Below are positions 33,643 through 42,574 of a stretch of DNA of 64,000 bases, in pieces. The notes below the pieces were generated by a model, which made no database searches, was not told the origin of the DNA, and saw nothing but the letters and a program-made list of their open reading frames with translations. Source of the DNA: CAVTLG01 sp963802635. Its GTDB lineage: Bacteria; Chloroflexota; Ktedonobacteria; Ktedonobacterales; Ktedonobacteraceae. Location of the stretch: contig CAWDJJ010000003.1 of assembly GCA_963802635.1 (NCBI GenBank), positions 930,001 through 994,000 of the forward strand. The letters are read 5' to 3'. Both the position numbers and the translations under genes were made by a program. Each line of letters opens with the position of its first letter. Positions within the stretch are counted from its first letter, which is position 1.

Positions 33643-34081
33643 AGTGAGTACTCCTTCTATTTCATTAAACAATCTGCTAAAAATGCTCGCTCTCTAGCCC
33701 CGAGAAAGTACGCTCCTCTTGAGAGCTTGCTTTTCTATGCTAAAAGAGACATAAGTGCAAGATAGTAGCTTTCTTTTACTGTATTGATAGCTAGTATAAT
33801 GGTTAGAATCCAAATAGACATCACTAAAATTACGTAATTAGGACTACGTAGCGCAAAGAGGTTGTGAACGTACTCGCGGTTTCTAACCGGGAGCTTCTAC
33901 GCCATTGTCGACGTTGGACGCGTCCCGCCCAAAAGCGGGTCAACCTCATGCAGCTCTCTCTTTTTTTTGTCCCCAGATACGACTAGTCAGAGGCTTTTCT
34001 TTCCTCTACGCTAGCAAAGGCGACCAATGGTATTGTTTTGTATTGGAACTATCTTCTTCGGAGAGAGAAAGGAACAAGATC
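33643..34081 (+). other. Intergenic leader region of the G1 peptidase gene
   Basis: About 440 bp. A TATAAT box lies at 33795-33800 with a poor -35. A GC-rich stretch follows (33860-33945) with the hairpin CCCGC-CCAAAA-GCGGG at 33924-33939 and then a run of eight or more T at 33960-33968. This could be a terminator or a structured leader. No gene is supported. Confidence 0.4.
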
Positions 34082-34918
34082 TTGAGAATATCCTGGTTTC
34101 GTACTCACATCCGTCTTACTGTGACGGTAGCAAGTATCATGCTCTTGCTGGCTACGACCTTTACTGTTTTTGCAGGACACCTGTCATTCATACATGCTGC
34201 CGTCCCACCAACAGCAGAGAAACAAGGAAGTATCTGGGCTGGCAATGAAGCAGTGGAAGTAGACCCAGTGCGTGGGGAATATACCACAGCGTACATGCAA
34301 TTTACTGTTCCTACTATTACAGGATCGCCGGGAGATCATGTCAGTGTATGGGCCGGTCTCGGTGGTGACGAGAACGCCACCACTCCGGTCCAACTGGTGC
34401 AAGCTGGCGTTGGCTCAGCTATTGATGGTAATGGGAATCAGGTCAACACCCCCTGGTGGCAAGTTTGGCCTTATAATGCTGAGCAAGCTATGCCAATGGG
34501 AACCATCCACGCTGGTGATACCATCAGCGTGACTGTCTCCTCAAACTGGCTCGGAAGTGACGCAGATGTCTTCGCGCTCACGGATGAGACGACCAATGAC
34601 CCCTACACCTACACATTAAAAGGGGATGCGGGTCTTTCCGACAGTGCTACGGCCGAATGCATAGTTGAACTTCCATCCCTTTCCGTCAATGGCAGCCCGA
34701 TTTCGGAGCACCTGCCCGATTTCAACCCACCATCAAACATGCTCACCATCGATAATTGCAGTGTTGCGACAAACGCAAACGATTCGGAAACCGGGATTGG
34801 TAATGTTGCCCATTACAATATGAGCATGTGGGATGGCTCAACCGAGCTGGCCGCTCCCGGAGCCATGAGCGATGATGGGAATAGTTTCCCTGTCTACTGG
34901 TACAACAGTGGTGCATAG
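34082..34918 (+). CDS. Secreted G1-family (eqolisin-type) glutamic peptidase
   Basis: A 278-residue exported protein. The chosen TTG at 34082 follows GAAAGGAACAAGATC and is directly followed by a basic region and a hydrophobic signal segment (A-S-I-M-L-L-L-A-T-T-F). The mature domain has the all-beta G1 pattern: V-S-V-W-A-G-L-G-G-D, Q-L-V-Q-A-G-V-G with the likely catalytic Gln, W-W-Q-V-W-P, and A-E-C-I-V-E-L-P with the likely catalytic Glu. Such peptidases work at acid pH and were first known from fungi. The final W-V-E of fungal enzymes is C-I-V-E here. The open frame extends upstream to 33905 but without a ribosome site or signal-like start. Confidence 0.82.
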   Translation: MRISWFRTHIRLTVTVASIMLLLATTFTVFAGHLSFIHAAVPPTAEKQGSIWAGNEAVEVDPVRGEYTTAYMQFTVPTITGSPGDHVSVWAGLGGDENATTPVQLVQAGVGSAIDGNGNQVNTPWWQVWPYNAEQAMPMGTIHAGDTISVTVSSNWLGSDADVFALTDETTNDPYTYTLKGDAGLSDSATAECIVELPSLSVNGSPISEHLPDFNPPSNMLTIDNCSVATNANDSETGIGNVAHYNMSMWDGSTELAAPGAMSDDGNSFPVYWYNSGA

Positions 34919-34984
34919 AGGTTATACCCTCTTGTGAGCACGCCTTGCAAGGGGGATTTTATGTTATTCGTCCTGTCTTGCTCA

Positions 34985-35133
34985 TCTGAATGCAAGGCAA
35001 CATTAGCTGAGTTTGTGGCGGTCTCTCAAGAGAAACGCTTCTCGTCTGGCGGCTCATCTGATGGAGAGGAGTGCGTAGCGCGAGCGGCGTTGTTAGAGGG
35101 AACACGAACGCGTGTCTGAATGTCTATGGGTAT
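34985..35133 (-). repeat. Dispersed palindromic repeat, 149-bp copy inside a LuxR gene end
   Basis: On the minus strand the left arm ATACCCATAGACATTCAGA (35133 to 35115) and the right arm TCTGAATG-type sequence bound the copy. In plus orientation the far arm is TCTGAATGCAAGGCAACAT at 34985-35003. The copy covers the last 36 codons and the stop of the LuxR gene, so the element supplies that protein's tail. Confidence 0.72.
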
Positions 35134-37533
35134 GAAGCCGTGTTCGAGCGCTAAACGTGTAGCGGCACTTCTTGAGTTGATGTTAAGTTTAGCGTAAATG
35201 GACTGCATATGCTTGCCAACGGTTTGCGGACTGAGTAACAGGTGCTCGGCAATTTGTGCATTGGTGAGGCCGCTGGCGACCAGTGAGAGGATTTCACGTT
35301 CTCGGCGGCTCAATTGGGTGAATGCATCTGCTGTCAGGGAGAAACCAGCATCTGTCGAGGTGGCAGATGTAGCTGCTGCGGATGCTGTTTGCAACACGGC
35401 TTCGGCTTCTGCTAGCATCTCTTCAAGAGGGCAGTCCTGCCCTGCTGAGTAGTGAGAAGAGAATTGTTCTTTGCCAAGCGCTGTGCGGATCGTAAGAAGC
35501 ATACGTTCTTGCAATGCGCGCCCTGTTGGTGGGTGAGGAGCTTGCATACGCTCTTGTAAAGCGTGTGCCGCTCCAAAGAGTCGAGCTGCTTGCGCTGATT
35601 GCTCTGTGAGTCCAGCTATGCCTGCAATCAATCCCAGGCAAGAGGCAAGACCATACATCTGTTGCAGTTTCTGTGCCAGATCCAGTGCTTCTCGACAAGT
35701 CGTGCGGGACCGCTCAATATCTCCCTGGAGGATAGTCGCCTGTGCTAACGTGAACAGGCCATAAAGCAGGTGGGAATAATCGCCTGTTTCGCGCAGTAAT
35801 TGACAGGTTTCCTCGCTTAATGTTATTGCGTGCAGGTATTTCCCCTGGCTAAGAGCAATAAATGAGAGCATCGTAAGGGCTGCTGTTCTGCCACGGTTGC
35901 TTTTTATTTGAAGCTGGTTTGTGTTATGGTAAAAATCGAGACTTGTCTGGCAAAGCTGCTTCGCCAACTCATAGTTTCCTTGCAATCCCAAGACTGTACC
36001 AAGATAGCTCTGAGCCTCTGCAAGACCGAATGGGTCGTCAAGCTGCTTACAAAGCGTGATTTGCTCTTCCAGCAAGACACATGTGCGGCCATATGCACCC
36101 TGGTAGCGTGCAAACTCGGCGGCTCCAAAAAGCACTTGTGTTCGACGGGCAGGTGAAAGCTGCTGGCTATCTTGCTCTACTGCGAGAAGTGTGTCGAACC
36201 AGTGACGCCCTTCGCTGAAATGGTTGTGTATGATCCAGAAACTGCACAATGCTATGGCGAGCTGTGCGGCAGCATCAGTGCGCCCTGTTGCCAGTGCGCG
36301 AGTGAGTGCTACACGTATATTGGGCATTTCCATTTCCATGCGATGCAACCATACAAGTTGTTCTGCTCCATGTAAATGCTGCTTGGCCTGTTCTGCCAGG
36401 TGGAGATACCAGCTATGATGTCTCATACATACCAGTGACCAATCTGCTGCCTGCTGAAGCTTCTCCAGGGCATACTGGTGTATTGTATCGAACAAGCGAT
36501 AACGGACTCCCCTTGCTCCGGTCTCCTGCTCCTCTTGCTCTTCAGCTATAATCAGAGATTTATTTACCAGTTGGGTAAGTGTGTGTGCCGTTGTATTTGC
36601 TTCGCTGCTGACTGTACTCATGATCTGTTCCGCCGCCGCCAGGTCCCAGCTTCCCGCAAAGACGGCAAGATGTTGGAACAAGGCTTGCTCTGTGGAGGTG
36701 AGCAGTGCGTAGCTCCAATCAAGCGTAGCTTGCAGGGTACGTTGTTTCGTATCAACAATACGTCCACCGTCTGTCAGCAGTACAAAGCGCTCACTCAGAC
36801 GGTCAGCGAGCTGATTGACAGACAGCGTTGAGAGACGCGCAGCAGCCAGTTCCAATGCCAGTGGAAGACCGTCAAGGTGTTGACAGATGCGTGTAATGGC
36901 TGGCGCATTCTGTGCAGTGAGACGGAAGTCTGGGTCAATATCTGCTGCTCGTTCACAAAAGAGTTGACAGGCTTCGTAGTGCGTCAGTTGCTCCAGTGTG
37001 GGACGCTGCTCGGTGTGGGGGAACGATAGAGCTGCCAGGTGCCAGACCGTTTCCTCGACGGCATGCAGGGGTTCCCGGCTCGTCGCGAGTATGTGTAGGT
37101 GAGGACAGGCGCTTAGCAGTGTTTCTACAAGAGGCGTGCATGCTGTAAGGACGTGCTCGCAGTTGTCGAGGATAAGCAGACAGTGGCGCTCTTGCAACGC
37201 GAGTAGGAGTAGCGCATGAATAGAGGTGTCTTGATTGCTGGGGATATTGAGCGCGGAAGCCAGTGCCTGGGGAACCAGTTGAGGCTCAGAGAGAGAGGCC
37301 AATTCGATCCAATAAACACCATCTGGAAAAGATGCCCCTGGTTCTGTGGCAATCTGCAGGGCCAAGCGTGTTTTGCCAATTCCGCCTGCACCCACCAGCG
37401 TGAGCAGACGTTTCTGTAACAGGAGTTTGCTGAGTGTAGCTTGTTCGCTCTCACGACCAACTAAGCGGGTTAGGTACAAGGGTAGAGACGTCGCTAGAGG
37501 AGAGCGTTTAAGCGATTGTTTTACTAGCTCCAT
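35026..37533 (-). CDS. STAND ATPase LuxR-family regulator, 835 aa
   Basis: A large regulator. An N-terminal NB-ARC-type ATPase has Walker A G-A-G-G-I-G-K-T-R (about residues 50-58) and Walker B L-L-I-L-D-N-C-E-H. A long TPR-like middle (about 400-690) and a C-terminal LuxR HTH follow (R-E-R-E-I-L-S-L-V-A-S-G-L-T-N-A-Q-I-A). Members of this group switch on oligomerisation in response to unknown ligands. GAGAGG precedes the ATG at 37533. The natural end is expected just after A-L-E-H-G-F-I, as in its neighbour. The following residues, about 36, are encoded by a palindromic repeat and are not conserved. It is divergent from a paralogue across 209 bp, suggesting shared control. Confidence 0.92.
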   Translation of the reverse strand: MELVKQSLKRSPLATSLPLYLTRLVGRESEQATLSKLLLQKRLLTLVGAGGIGKTRLALQIATEPGASFPDGVYWIELASLSEPQLVPQALASALNIPSNQDTSIHALLLLALQERHCLLILDNCEHVLTACTPLVETLLSACPHLHILATSREPLHAVEETVWHLAALSFPHTEQRPTLEQLTHYEACQLFCERAADIDPDFRLTAQNAPAITRICQHLDGLPLALELAAARLSTLSVNQLADRLSERFVLLTDGGRIVDTKQRTLQATLDWSYALLTSTEQALFQHLAVFAGSWDLAAAEQIMSTVSSEANTTAHTLTQLVNKSLIIAEEQEEQETGARGVRYRLFDTIHQYALEKLQQAADWSLVCMRHHSWYLHLAEQAKQHLHGAEQLVWLHRMEMEMPNIRVALTRALATGRTDAAAQLAIALCSFWIIHNHFSEGRHWFDTLLAVEQDSQQLSPARRTQVLFGAAEFARYQGAYGRTCVLLEEQITLCKQLDDPFGLAEAQSYLGTVLGLQGNYELAKQLCQTSLDFYHNTNQLQIKSNRGRTAALTMLSFIALSQGKYLHAITLSEETCQLLRETGDYSHLLYGLFTLAQATILQGDIERSRTTCREALDLAQKLQQMYGLASCLGLIAGIAGLTEQSAQAARLFGAAHALQERMQAPHPPTGRALQERMLLTIRTALGKEQFSSHYSAGQDCPLEEMLAEAEAVLQTASAAATSATSTDAGFSLTADAFTQLSRREREILSLVASGLTNAQIAEHLLLSPQTVGKHMQSIYAKLNINSRSAATRLALEHGFIPIDIQTRVRVPSNNAARATHSSPSDEPPDEKRFS

Positions 37534-37742
37534 AGTGCCTCTCTATTCTTTACTAGTGTAGACCTCTATGCTCTGCTATAATCTGCGTAGCAGATAATTT
37601 CTTCTTTATCTACGAATTCACTTGAATGGGTAAATCTCTCATATGGCAAGGAGGAATCTTCTCCGCTGCGAATATATCACTTAATAGTGTATTGTGTCAA
37701 TAGGAGTAGGTAATTTAGTAAAATAAAGGAAAAATAAGTTTT
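37534..37742. other. Divergent promoter region between two paralogous LuxR regulators
   Basis: An AT-rich 209-bp region serving both genes. No clear -35/-10 pair with normal spacing was found. The paralogues probably arose by duplication with inversion, so a shared operator here would make sense but is not visible. Confidence 0.4.
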
Positions 37743-40043
37743 ATGACTACTCATCTCCCTTTTTACTTGACTGATTTTGTCGGACATGAAGACGATATTG
37801 TGGCTCTTAAACAATTGATTGTGACGCGCCGACTTGTAACACTCATGGGTACTGGTGGAATTGGCAAGACACGCCTGGCGCTACAAGTCGCAACTGCGGT
37901 AGAGCCACAGTTTGCAGATGGCGTATACATGGTCCCGTTTGCCACTCTATCTGATCCAGTTCTGGTCCCACAACTTGTCGCCTCCGCTCTTGGTATCCGT
38001 GAGCAGACCGGACGCACAGCGCTGCAAATGCTGCTTGAGGCACTGCAGCTCAAGCATGTCTTGCTCGTGTTTGACAACTGTGAGCATATGATCATCGCCT
38101 GTGCTATGCTTGCGCTGTCTCTTTTGCAGCACTGTCAGCATTTACATGTGCTAGCTACCAGTCGTGAAGGACTGCGAGTGACTGGAGAAATTCTCTGGCG
38201 TGTCGCTCCATTGGCATATCCTTCTCTCACAACTCTTACCTCCATTGAGCAGCTTATGCGCTACGACGCAGTCCGGCTCTTTTGTGACCGGACGGTCCTT
38301 GTCGAGCCTCAGTTTGCAATTACTCCTCAGAACATGGAGGCTGTGGCCCATATCTGCCAACATCTGGATGGTATTCCTCTGGCGCTGGAATTGGCTGCCG
38401 CTCGCATGCAGATGCTTTCAGCCGAGCAACTGGCAGCTCGTCTTGATGAGCGCTTTCAAGTGCTCATCGATGGTAATAGAACAGCTCCATCACGGCATCA
38501 AACGTTACAGGCAGTCCTTGACTGGAGCTACACATTACTCTCAACGCTTGAGCAAACAATACTTCGGCGCTTATCGGTATTTAGTGGAAGTTGGACTTTA
38601 GAGGCAATGATGAATGTTTGTGCCGATGAAGGATTTGATTCCTATCACATACTTGATATCATTACACAGTTAGTGCATAAATCGTGGGTGATTGCCGAGG
38701 AAAACAGAGAAGAAAAAGTCATGCGCTACCGTTTACTGGAAACGATCCAGCAGTATGCGCGCCAACGTCTGCCCACACTAGAAGAGTTCCAGCATCTCTG
38801 TATCCGACATTGGGAATGGTATCTGCAGTTTATCGAAGAGGCGGCACAGCATCTGCATAGTGCCGAGCAAGCGAAGTGGTTTCAGCGCATAGAATGTGAA
38901 ATTGATAATCTGCGCCTAGCATTAGAGCGCTCTCTAGCCGCCAGGCAGGTCGAGATCACTGCGCGCATCGCTACGGCAATGGGTTCTTTTTGGGTCACAC
39001 GCAGTCGTTTAAGCGAAGGGTGCTATTGGTATGAGATTATCCTGAGCCTGTCAGACCTGCCAACAGAGCTACGCATCGTCATTTTACAACAGGCAGTGGA
39101 AATCTTGCGTTTTCAGGGTGAGTATAGCCGCATCCGCTCTCTGCTTGAGGAGCGGGTGGCACTTCTGAGAACTTCCTCTGCATCCGCTGGGCTGGCAGAG
39201 ACCTACTGTTCATTGGGATGGACCGCCTTTTATCAAGGCGAATGCGATGAGGCCATCAAGTATTGTACCGAAGGGTTGAATTTGTTTGGGGAAGTTGGGA
39301 ACCAAAGGGGTAGGGCTGAGTGTCTGTCTGCGCTTGCATTGGTAGCGATGCTCCAACAGAAGTATCCACGCTCCAGAGCATTCCTACAAGAGGTTATCTT
39401 AATCCGGCGTGAGCTGCATGATCATGCCTTGCTCGCCTATGCGCTGAACGCGCAGGCCAGAGTCGCTGTCTTACAAGGCGAGAAGATGCTGGCAAGCGAC
39501 TCGTGCCGAGAAGCACTGCAGCTCGTCTCTATGCTCAAGCAACCCTTTGGGAGCGCTTATTGTTTTGAAGCAGTAGCTGCGTTGGCTGGTCTTTGCGGTG
39601 ATACAATGCGTGCTGTACAGCTTTTTAGTGCTGCCCATACCCTCCGCACCACTATTGGTATACCCTTTCCGCCATCGTTACATACCTGGCATGAGCGCGA
39701 GATCCTTCCTTTGCGTGTTCAACAAGGTGAGGATCTTTTTGCCGCACAATGGGCGCAAGGACAGGCGTTCTCTTTAGATCAAGCTTACGTGGAAGCTGCA
39801 TTAGTGATTGAGCAGGCTCACATAGCTTCAGATGCTGCCCCCCGAACCCTCGCTGGACTCAGCCAACGCGAGATAGATGTGCTCCGTCTGGTGGGAACGG
39901 GGCTTACAGACGCCCAGGTGGCGGAAGAACTTGCACTCAGTACAAGAACGGTCAGTACACATCTGCGGTCGATCTATCAAAAATTGGGAGTTACTTCTCG
40001 CAGTGCAGCGACAAGTTTAGCTGTTGAGCACCATCTGCTCTAA
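37743..40043 (+). CDS. STAND ATPase LuxR-family regulator, 766 aa
   Basis: A paralogue of the divergent gene at 35026-37533 with the same order: NB-ARC ATPase with G-T-G-G-I-G-K-T-R and L-L-V-F-D-N-C-E-H, TPR-like middle, and C-terminal LuxR HTH (S-Q-R-E-I-D-V-L-R-L-V-G-T-G-L-T-D-A-Q-V-A). It begins directly with the ATPase domain and ends six residues after the HTH at A-V-E-H-H-L-L. This shows what the normal end looks like and makes the tail on its neighbour stand out. AAGGA lies 12 bp before the ATG, a little far. No sensor or target genes can be named. Confidence 0.92.
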   Translation: MTTHLPFYLTDFVGHEDDIVALKQLIVTRRLVTLMGTGGIGKTRLALQVATAVEPQFADGVYMVPFATLSDPVLVPQLVASALGIREQTGRTALQMLLEALQLKHVLLVFDNCEHMIIACAMLALSLLQHCQHLHVLATSREGLRVTGEILWRVAPLAYPSLTTLTSIEQLMRYDAVRLFCDRTVLVEPQFAITPQNMEAVAHICQHLDGIPLALELAAARMQMLSAEQLAARLDERFQVLIDGNRTAPSRHQTLQAVLDWSYTLLSTLEQTILRRLSVFSGSWTLEAMMNVCADEGFDSYHILDIITQLVHKSWVIAEENREEKVMRYRLLETIQQYARQRLPTLEEFQHLCIRHWEWYLQFIEEAAQHLHSAEQAKWFQRIECEIDNLRLALERSLAARQVEITARIATAMGSFWVTRSRLSEGCYWYEIILSLSDLPTELRIVILQQAVEILRFQGEYSRIRSLLEERVALLRTSSASAGLAETYCSLGWTAFYQGECDEAIKYCTEGLNLFGEVGNQRGRAECLSALALVAMLQQKYPRSRAFLQEVILIRRELHDHALLAYALNAQARVAVLQGEKMLASDSCREALQLVSMLKQPFGSAYCFEAVAALAGLCGDTMRAVQLFSAAHTLRTTIGIPFPPSLHTWHEREILPLRVQQGEDLFAAQWAQGQAFSLDQAYVEAALVIEQAHIASDAAPRTLAGLSQREIDVLRLVGTGLTDAQVAEELALSTRTVSTHLRSIYQKLGVTSRSAATSLAVEHHLL

Positions 40044-40318
40044 ACATATGAGAAACACTATGCGTTCTACAATGCATATGCATGCTGTTATTGTGGAATA
40101 GTGCCCTTCACACGAAATTTTTGTCCACTTGTGATGAAAGGCACTTCACCGGTAATGATAAGATGATCTACCTCATCTCAATCATGCGCATATATAGAAT
40201 ATAATAAGCTGACGCACTACATTACTTGCCCTTGAATTGGCGAAAGAGCCGGTCTTTTATCTGAGAGATCCACATTTTAGCTTTTTACTAGCTACTGCTT
40301 AAGCTATACCCTTAGAAA

Positions 40319-40510
40319 TTATTCACTTAAAGCGTTCTCACCCAGAACTCTATCTAGAGTTTCACGTTTAATACGGTAGACCTGTCTGCTATTGACATGG
40401 GGCAAGACAACAGCTTCAAGCACTCCTTGCTTGACCCAACGGCGTACAGTAGCATCATCCACACGGAGAATACGCGCTACTTCAGATACGGTTAACAAAT
40501 TACCGCTCAT
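40319..40510 (-). CDS. BldC-like single-domain HTH protein, 63 aa
   Basis: A 63-residue protein that is little more than a winged HTH of the excisionase/BldC type: L-T-V-S-E-V-A-R-I-L-R-V-D-D-A-T-V-R-R-W, then a wing and R-V-L at the end. GGTAGGAGG precedes the ATG at 40510, so the longer upstream frame is not used. BldC controls development in Streptomyces by binding head-to-tail along DNA; a similar role here is inference. A close paralogue lies at 41806-42039 on the other side of an ECF sigma gene. Confidence 0.85.
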   Translation of the reverse strand: MSGNLLTVSEVARILRVDDATVRRWVKQGVLEAVVLPHVNSRQVYRIKRETLDRVLGENALSE

Positions 40511-40873
40511 GAGATGTTTCCTCCTACCTTTTAGGTAATATTTTATACCAGGGAAAGTTCTCGTATACGGAAAAAGAGGGAAGAGAATCTTCACCAAGAA
40601 ACATTATGTAAATATTGTATAGCACTAGCATATGTTTGTAAAGCATAACAAAGAAGAATTTTGAAAGAAAACTTTCAACTGCCTGAATAGTTCATCGGAT
40701 TAGTATCCTCTATCTGGTGGATGGAGTAATGCAGACTCTTCCACTGGTGAATTGTCCTTTTGGAGGATGACAATTTCCTCGACAATCCGCTACACTTCTG
40801 AGCGTACAAACATAGAGAAAGCCAGGGCAAGCATAAATTATAAGGTCGTTTTGTGTAGAGGAAAGGTGGTTTC

Positions 40874-41482
40874 ATGCAACAAAAAGAACGTATTCCAGCA
40901 CGATGGATAGATACCTCTGATGGTATACTTGTACAGCAAGTTCTAGCGGGAAATCAAGGCGCATTTGAAGCATTGGTGAATTGTTACCATCCAATGCTGT
41001 ACCGTTTTATTTATCAGCATCTCGGCGAGTACGACCAGTCATGTGATGTAGCGCAACAGGTGTTCCTCAAATTGTTCATTGCGCTTCCTACATTACCTAA
41101 TGGTGACATGCTGAAACCCTGGTTATTCCGTGTTGCGCAGAATTGCTGCCGGGATGAGTTGCGCAAACAGAAACGTAGACGAGTGACACTCTTCTCTACC
41201 CTGGAGTGGCAAGCTGATGAAGATGAACTGTCTCCGCTTATCGCCATCCCTGATGCGTGCCCTTCGCCAGAAGAGATTGCCGAAGGTAACGAGATGCAAC
41301 AAGCCTTACTGCGCGCTATTCAGGCGCTCCCGGCAAAATTCCGCTCTGTCGTCATCTTGCGTTATCTCTACCAGTGCAGTTTTGCTGAGATTGGGCAGGC
41401 TCTTGAGATGCCAATGACGACCGCAAAGACGTATTACTACCGCGCCTGTCTACGGCTGCGCGCTACGCTTACTGCCTGGTAA
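40874..41482 (+). CDS. ECF-type RNA polymerase sigma factor
   Basis: A 202-residue group 4 sigma factor. Region 2 covers about residues 22-92, with the core-binding D-V-A-Q-Q-V-F-L-K-L-F and W-L-F-R-V-A-Q-N segments. Region 4 covers about 135-195, with the HTH F-A-E-I-G-Q-A-L-E-M-P. There is no C-terminal extension. AAAGG precedes the ATG at 40874. No anti-sigma gene is adjacent, which is unusual for ECF factors. Control may instead run through the two BldC-like genes flanking it on the opposite strand. Confidence 0.92.
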   Translation: MQQKERIPARWIDTSDGILVQQVLAGNQGAFEALVNCYHPMLYRFIYQHLGEYDQSCDVAQQVFLKLFIALPTLPNGDMLKPWLFRVAQNCCRDELRKQKRRRVTLFSTLEWQADEDELSPLIAIPDACPSPEEIAEGNEMQQALLRAIQALPAKFRSVVILRYLYQCSFAEIGQALEMPMTTAKTYYYRACLRLRATLTAW

Positions 41483-41787
41483 TGGGGAACAGTAAATAGA
41501 ATATAGATATACACTTTCTCTAGCATATTCCATATATCCACAATAACTCCTTTATGTTTTAGCATGTATGCAGTATTTTGAGTTGACCACAGCTAGCCGC
41601 TCAGCTTGGCTCAAAAAGGGAGACCATTGGTTTTCTTTTTCTTCGCCCGCCCCCTGCGGCAACGGACGAAGAAAGTAAGAAGAGTTTAAATGGTGATACA
41701 TCGAAAAACAGACAAAGAGATTCACCCCCTGCACTCCCAGTTTTAGGAACTTTTTCAAAAGTTCGGGATGCTTCGTACTAATTGGCA

Positions 41788-41806
41788 TCTGAATGCATAT
41801 GGGTAT
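41788..41806 (-). repeat. Solo left arm of the dispersed palindromic repeat
   Basis: On the minus strand this reads ATACCCATATGCATTCAGA, one base from the left-arm consensus. It begins within the stop codon of the BldC-like gene at 41806-42039. No right arm is visible nearby. Confidence 0.6.
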
Positions 41807-42039
41807 TAGGCTGGTAACGCCGGTTGGCTTAGTAAATGATCAATCGTTGCACGACGTACGCGGTAGGCTTGTCGTTTGCCAGTGTGAGGCAACGAAACTG
41901 CATCCAGGGTCCCATGCTTGATCCAGCGTCGTACGGTGGTGTCATCAACGCGGAGACGACGCGCAACTTCGCGCACCGTCAACAATTCTTCTGGACCCTT
42001 TTCTGCATCCGAATGTGCCGCCATATCTTGACGTGCCAT
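41806..42039 (-). CDS. BldC-like single-domain HTH protein, 77 aa
   Basis: A paralogue of the gene at 40319-40510: L-T-V-R-E-V-A-R-R-L-R-V-D-D-T-T-V-R-R-W, then L-D-A-V-S-L-P-H-T-G-K-R-Q-A-Y-R-V. It has a 17-residue hydrophilic N-terminal extension. CAGGAGG lies before the ATG at 42039. The wing carries the same S-L-P-H/V-L-P-H turn in both, so they may bind the same DNA sequence. Its stop codon touches a solo repeat arm. Confidence 0.85.
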   Translation of the reverse strand: MARQDMAAHSDAEKGPEELLTVREVARRLRVDDTTVRRWIKHGTLDAVSLPHTGKRQAYRVRRATIDHLLSQPALPA

Positions 42040-42574
42040 AAAGAGAACCTCCTGATAAAATATCCCGATTTTCAACGTGACTGAGTTATAGTGCTCAATC
42101 AATTTTTATATAGTCCACGCTGCTAGTCGCATGGTGTAGTTACGGTGTTGACACATGCATAATTACAACAAACTACCCGGCGACAGAAGATGGACACCAT
42201 AGACTGCTGCACCCGTCCGTCGGGCTAACAGTGTATGGATGCGTGTAGCGGACACACACATCGATGGTCCATCTGCCAGAAGTACCTTTGGATAAGAACT
42301 TGAACTTCCATCCAGGAAGCACCTGATAGAATGTGTACTCTTGTTCCTGTTGTATTCTCCTGTATTGTTATTATAATAACGCCACGAAAAGTATAATATT
42401 GAATTGTCTTCGATCATATGGTGGATCAAAGTATGTATTTATAGATGCCCAGCTATAGACTTTTTATTAATTTTAATGTATAATTTTATTAATGATGTTC
42501 TTTTTGCAAGCTTTGATGAAAGCTCACGCGTATGGGTTCCTGGAACGCTGATGCATAACAATGCCCGCAGCTTT
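42040..42574. other. Intergenic region, no gene supported
   Basis: About 535 bp between the BldC-like gene and the end of the MalT-like gene. An open frame at 42163-42429 on the minus strand has no ribosome site or familiar sequence. The stretch 42360-42500 is strongly AT-rich. No RNA gene or family repeat was recognised. Confidence 0.4.

Noticed and set aside
41552..41788. 78-aa minus-strand frame next to the BldC-like gene
   Set aside because: No ribosome site. It includes L-R-P-L-P-Q-G-A-G, which looks like translated repetitive intergenic DNA.
42163..42429. 88-aa minus-strand frame in the gap before the MalT-like gene
   Set aside because: No ribosome site, low-complexity start and no recognisable family.
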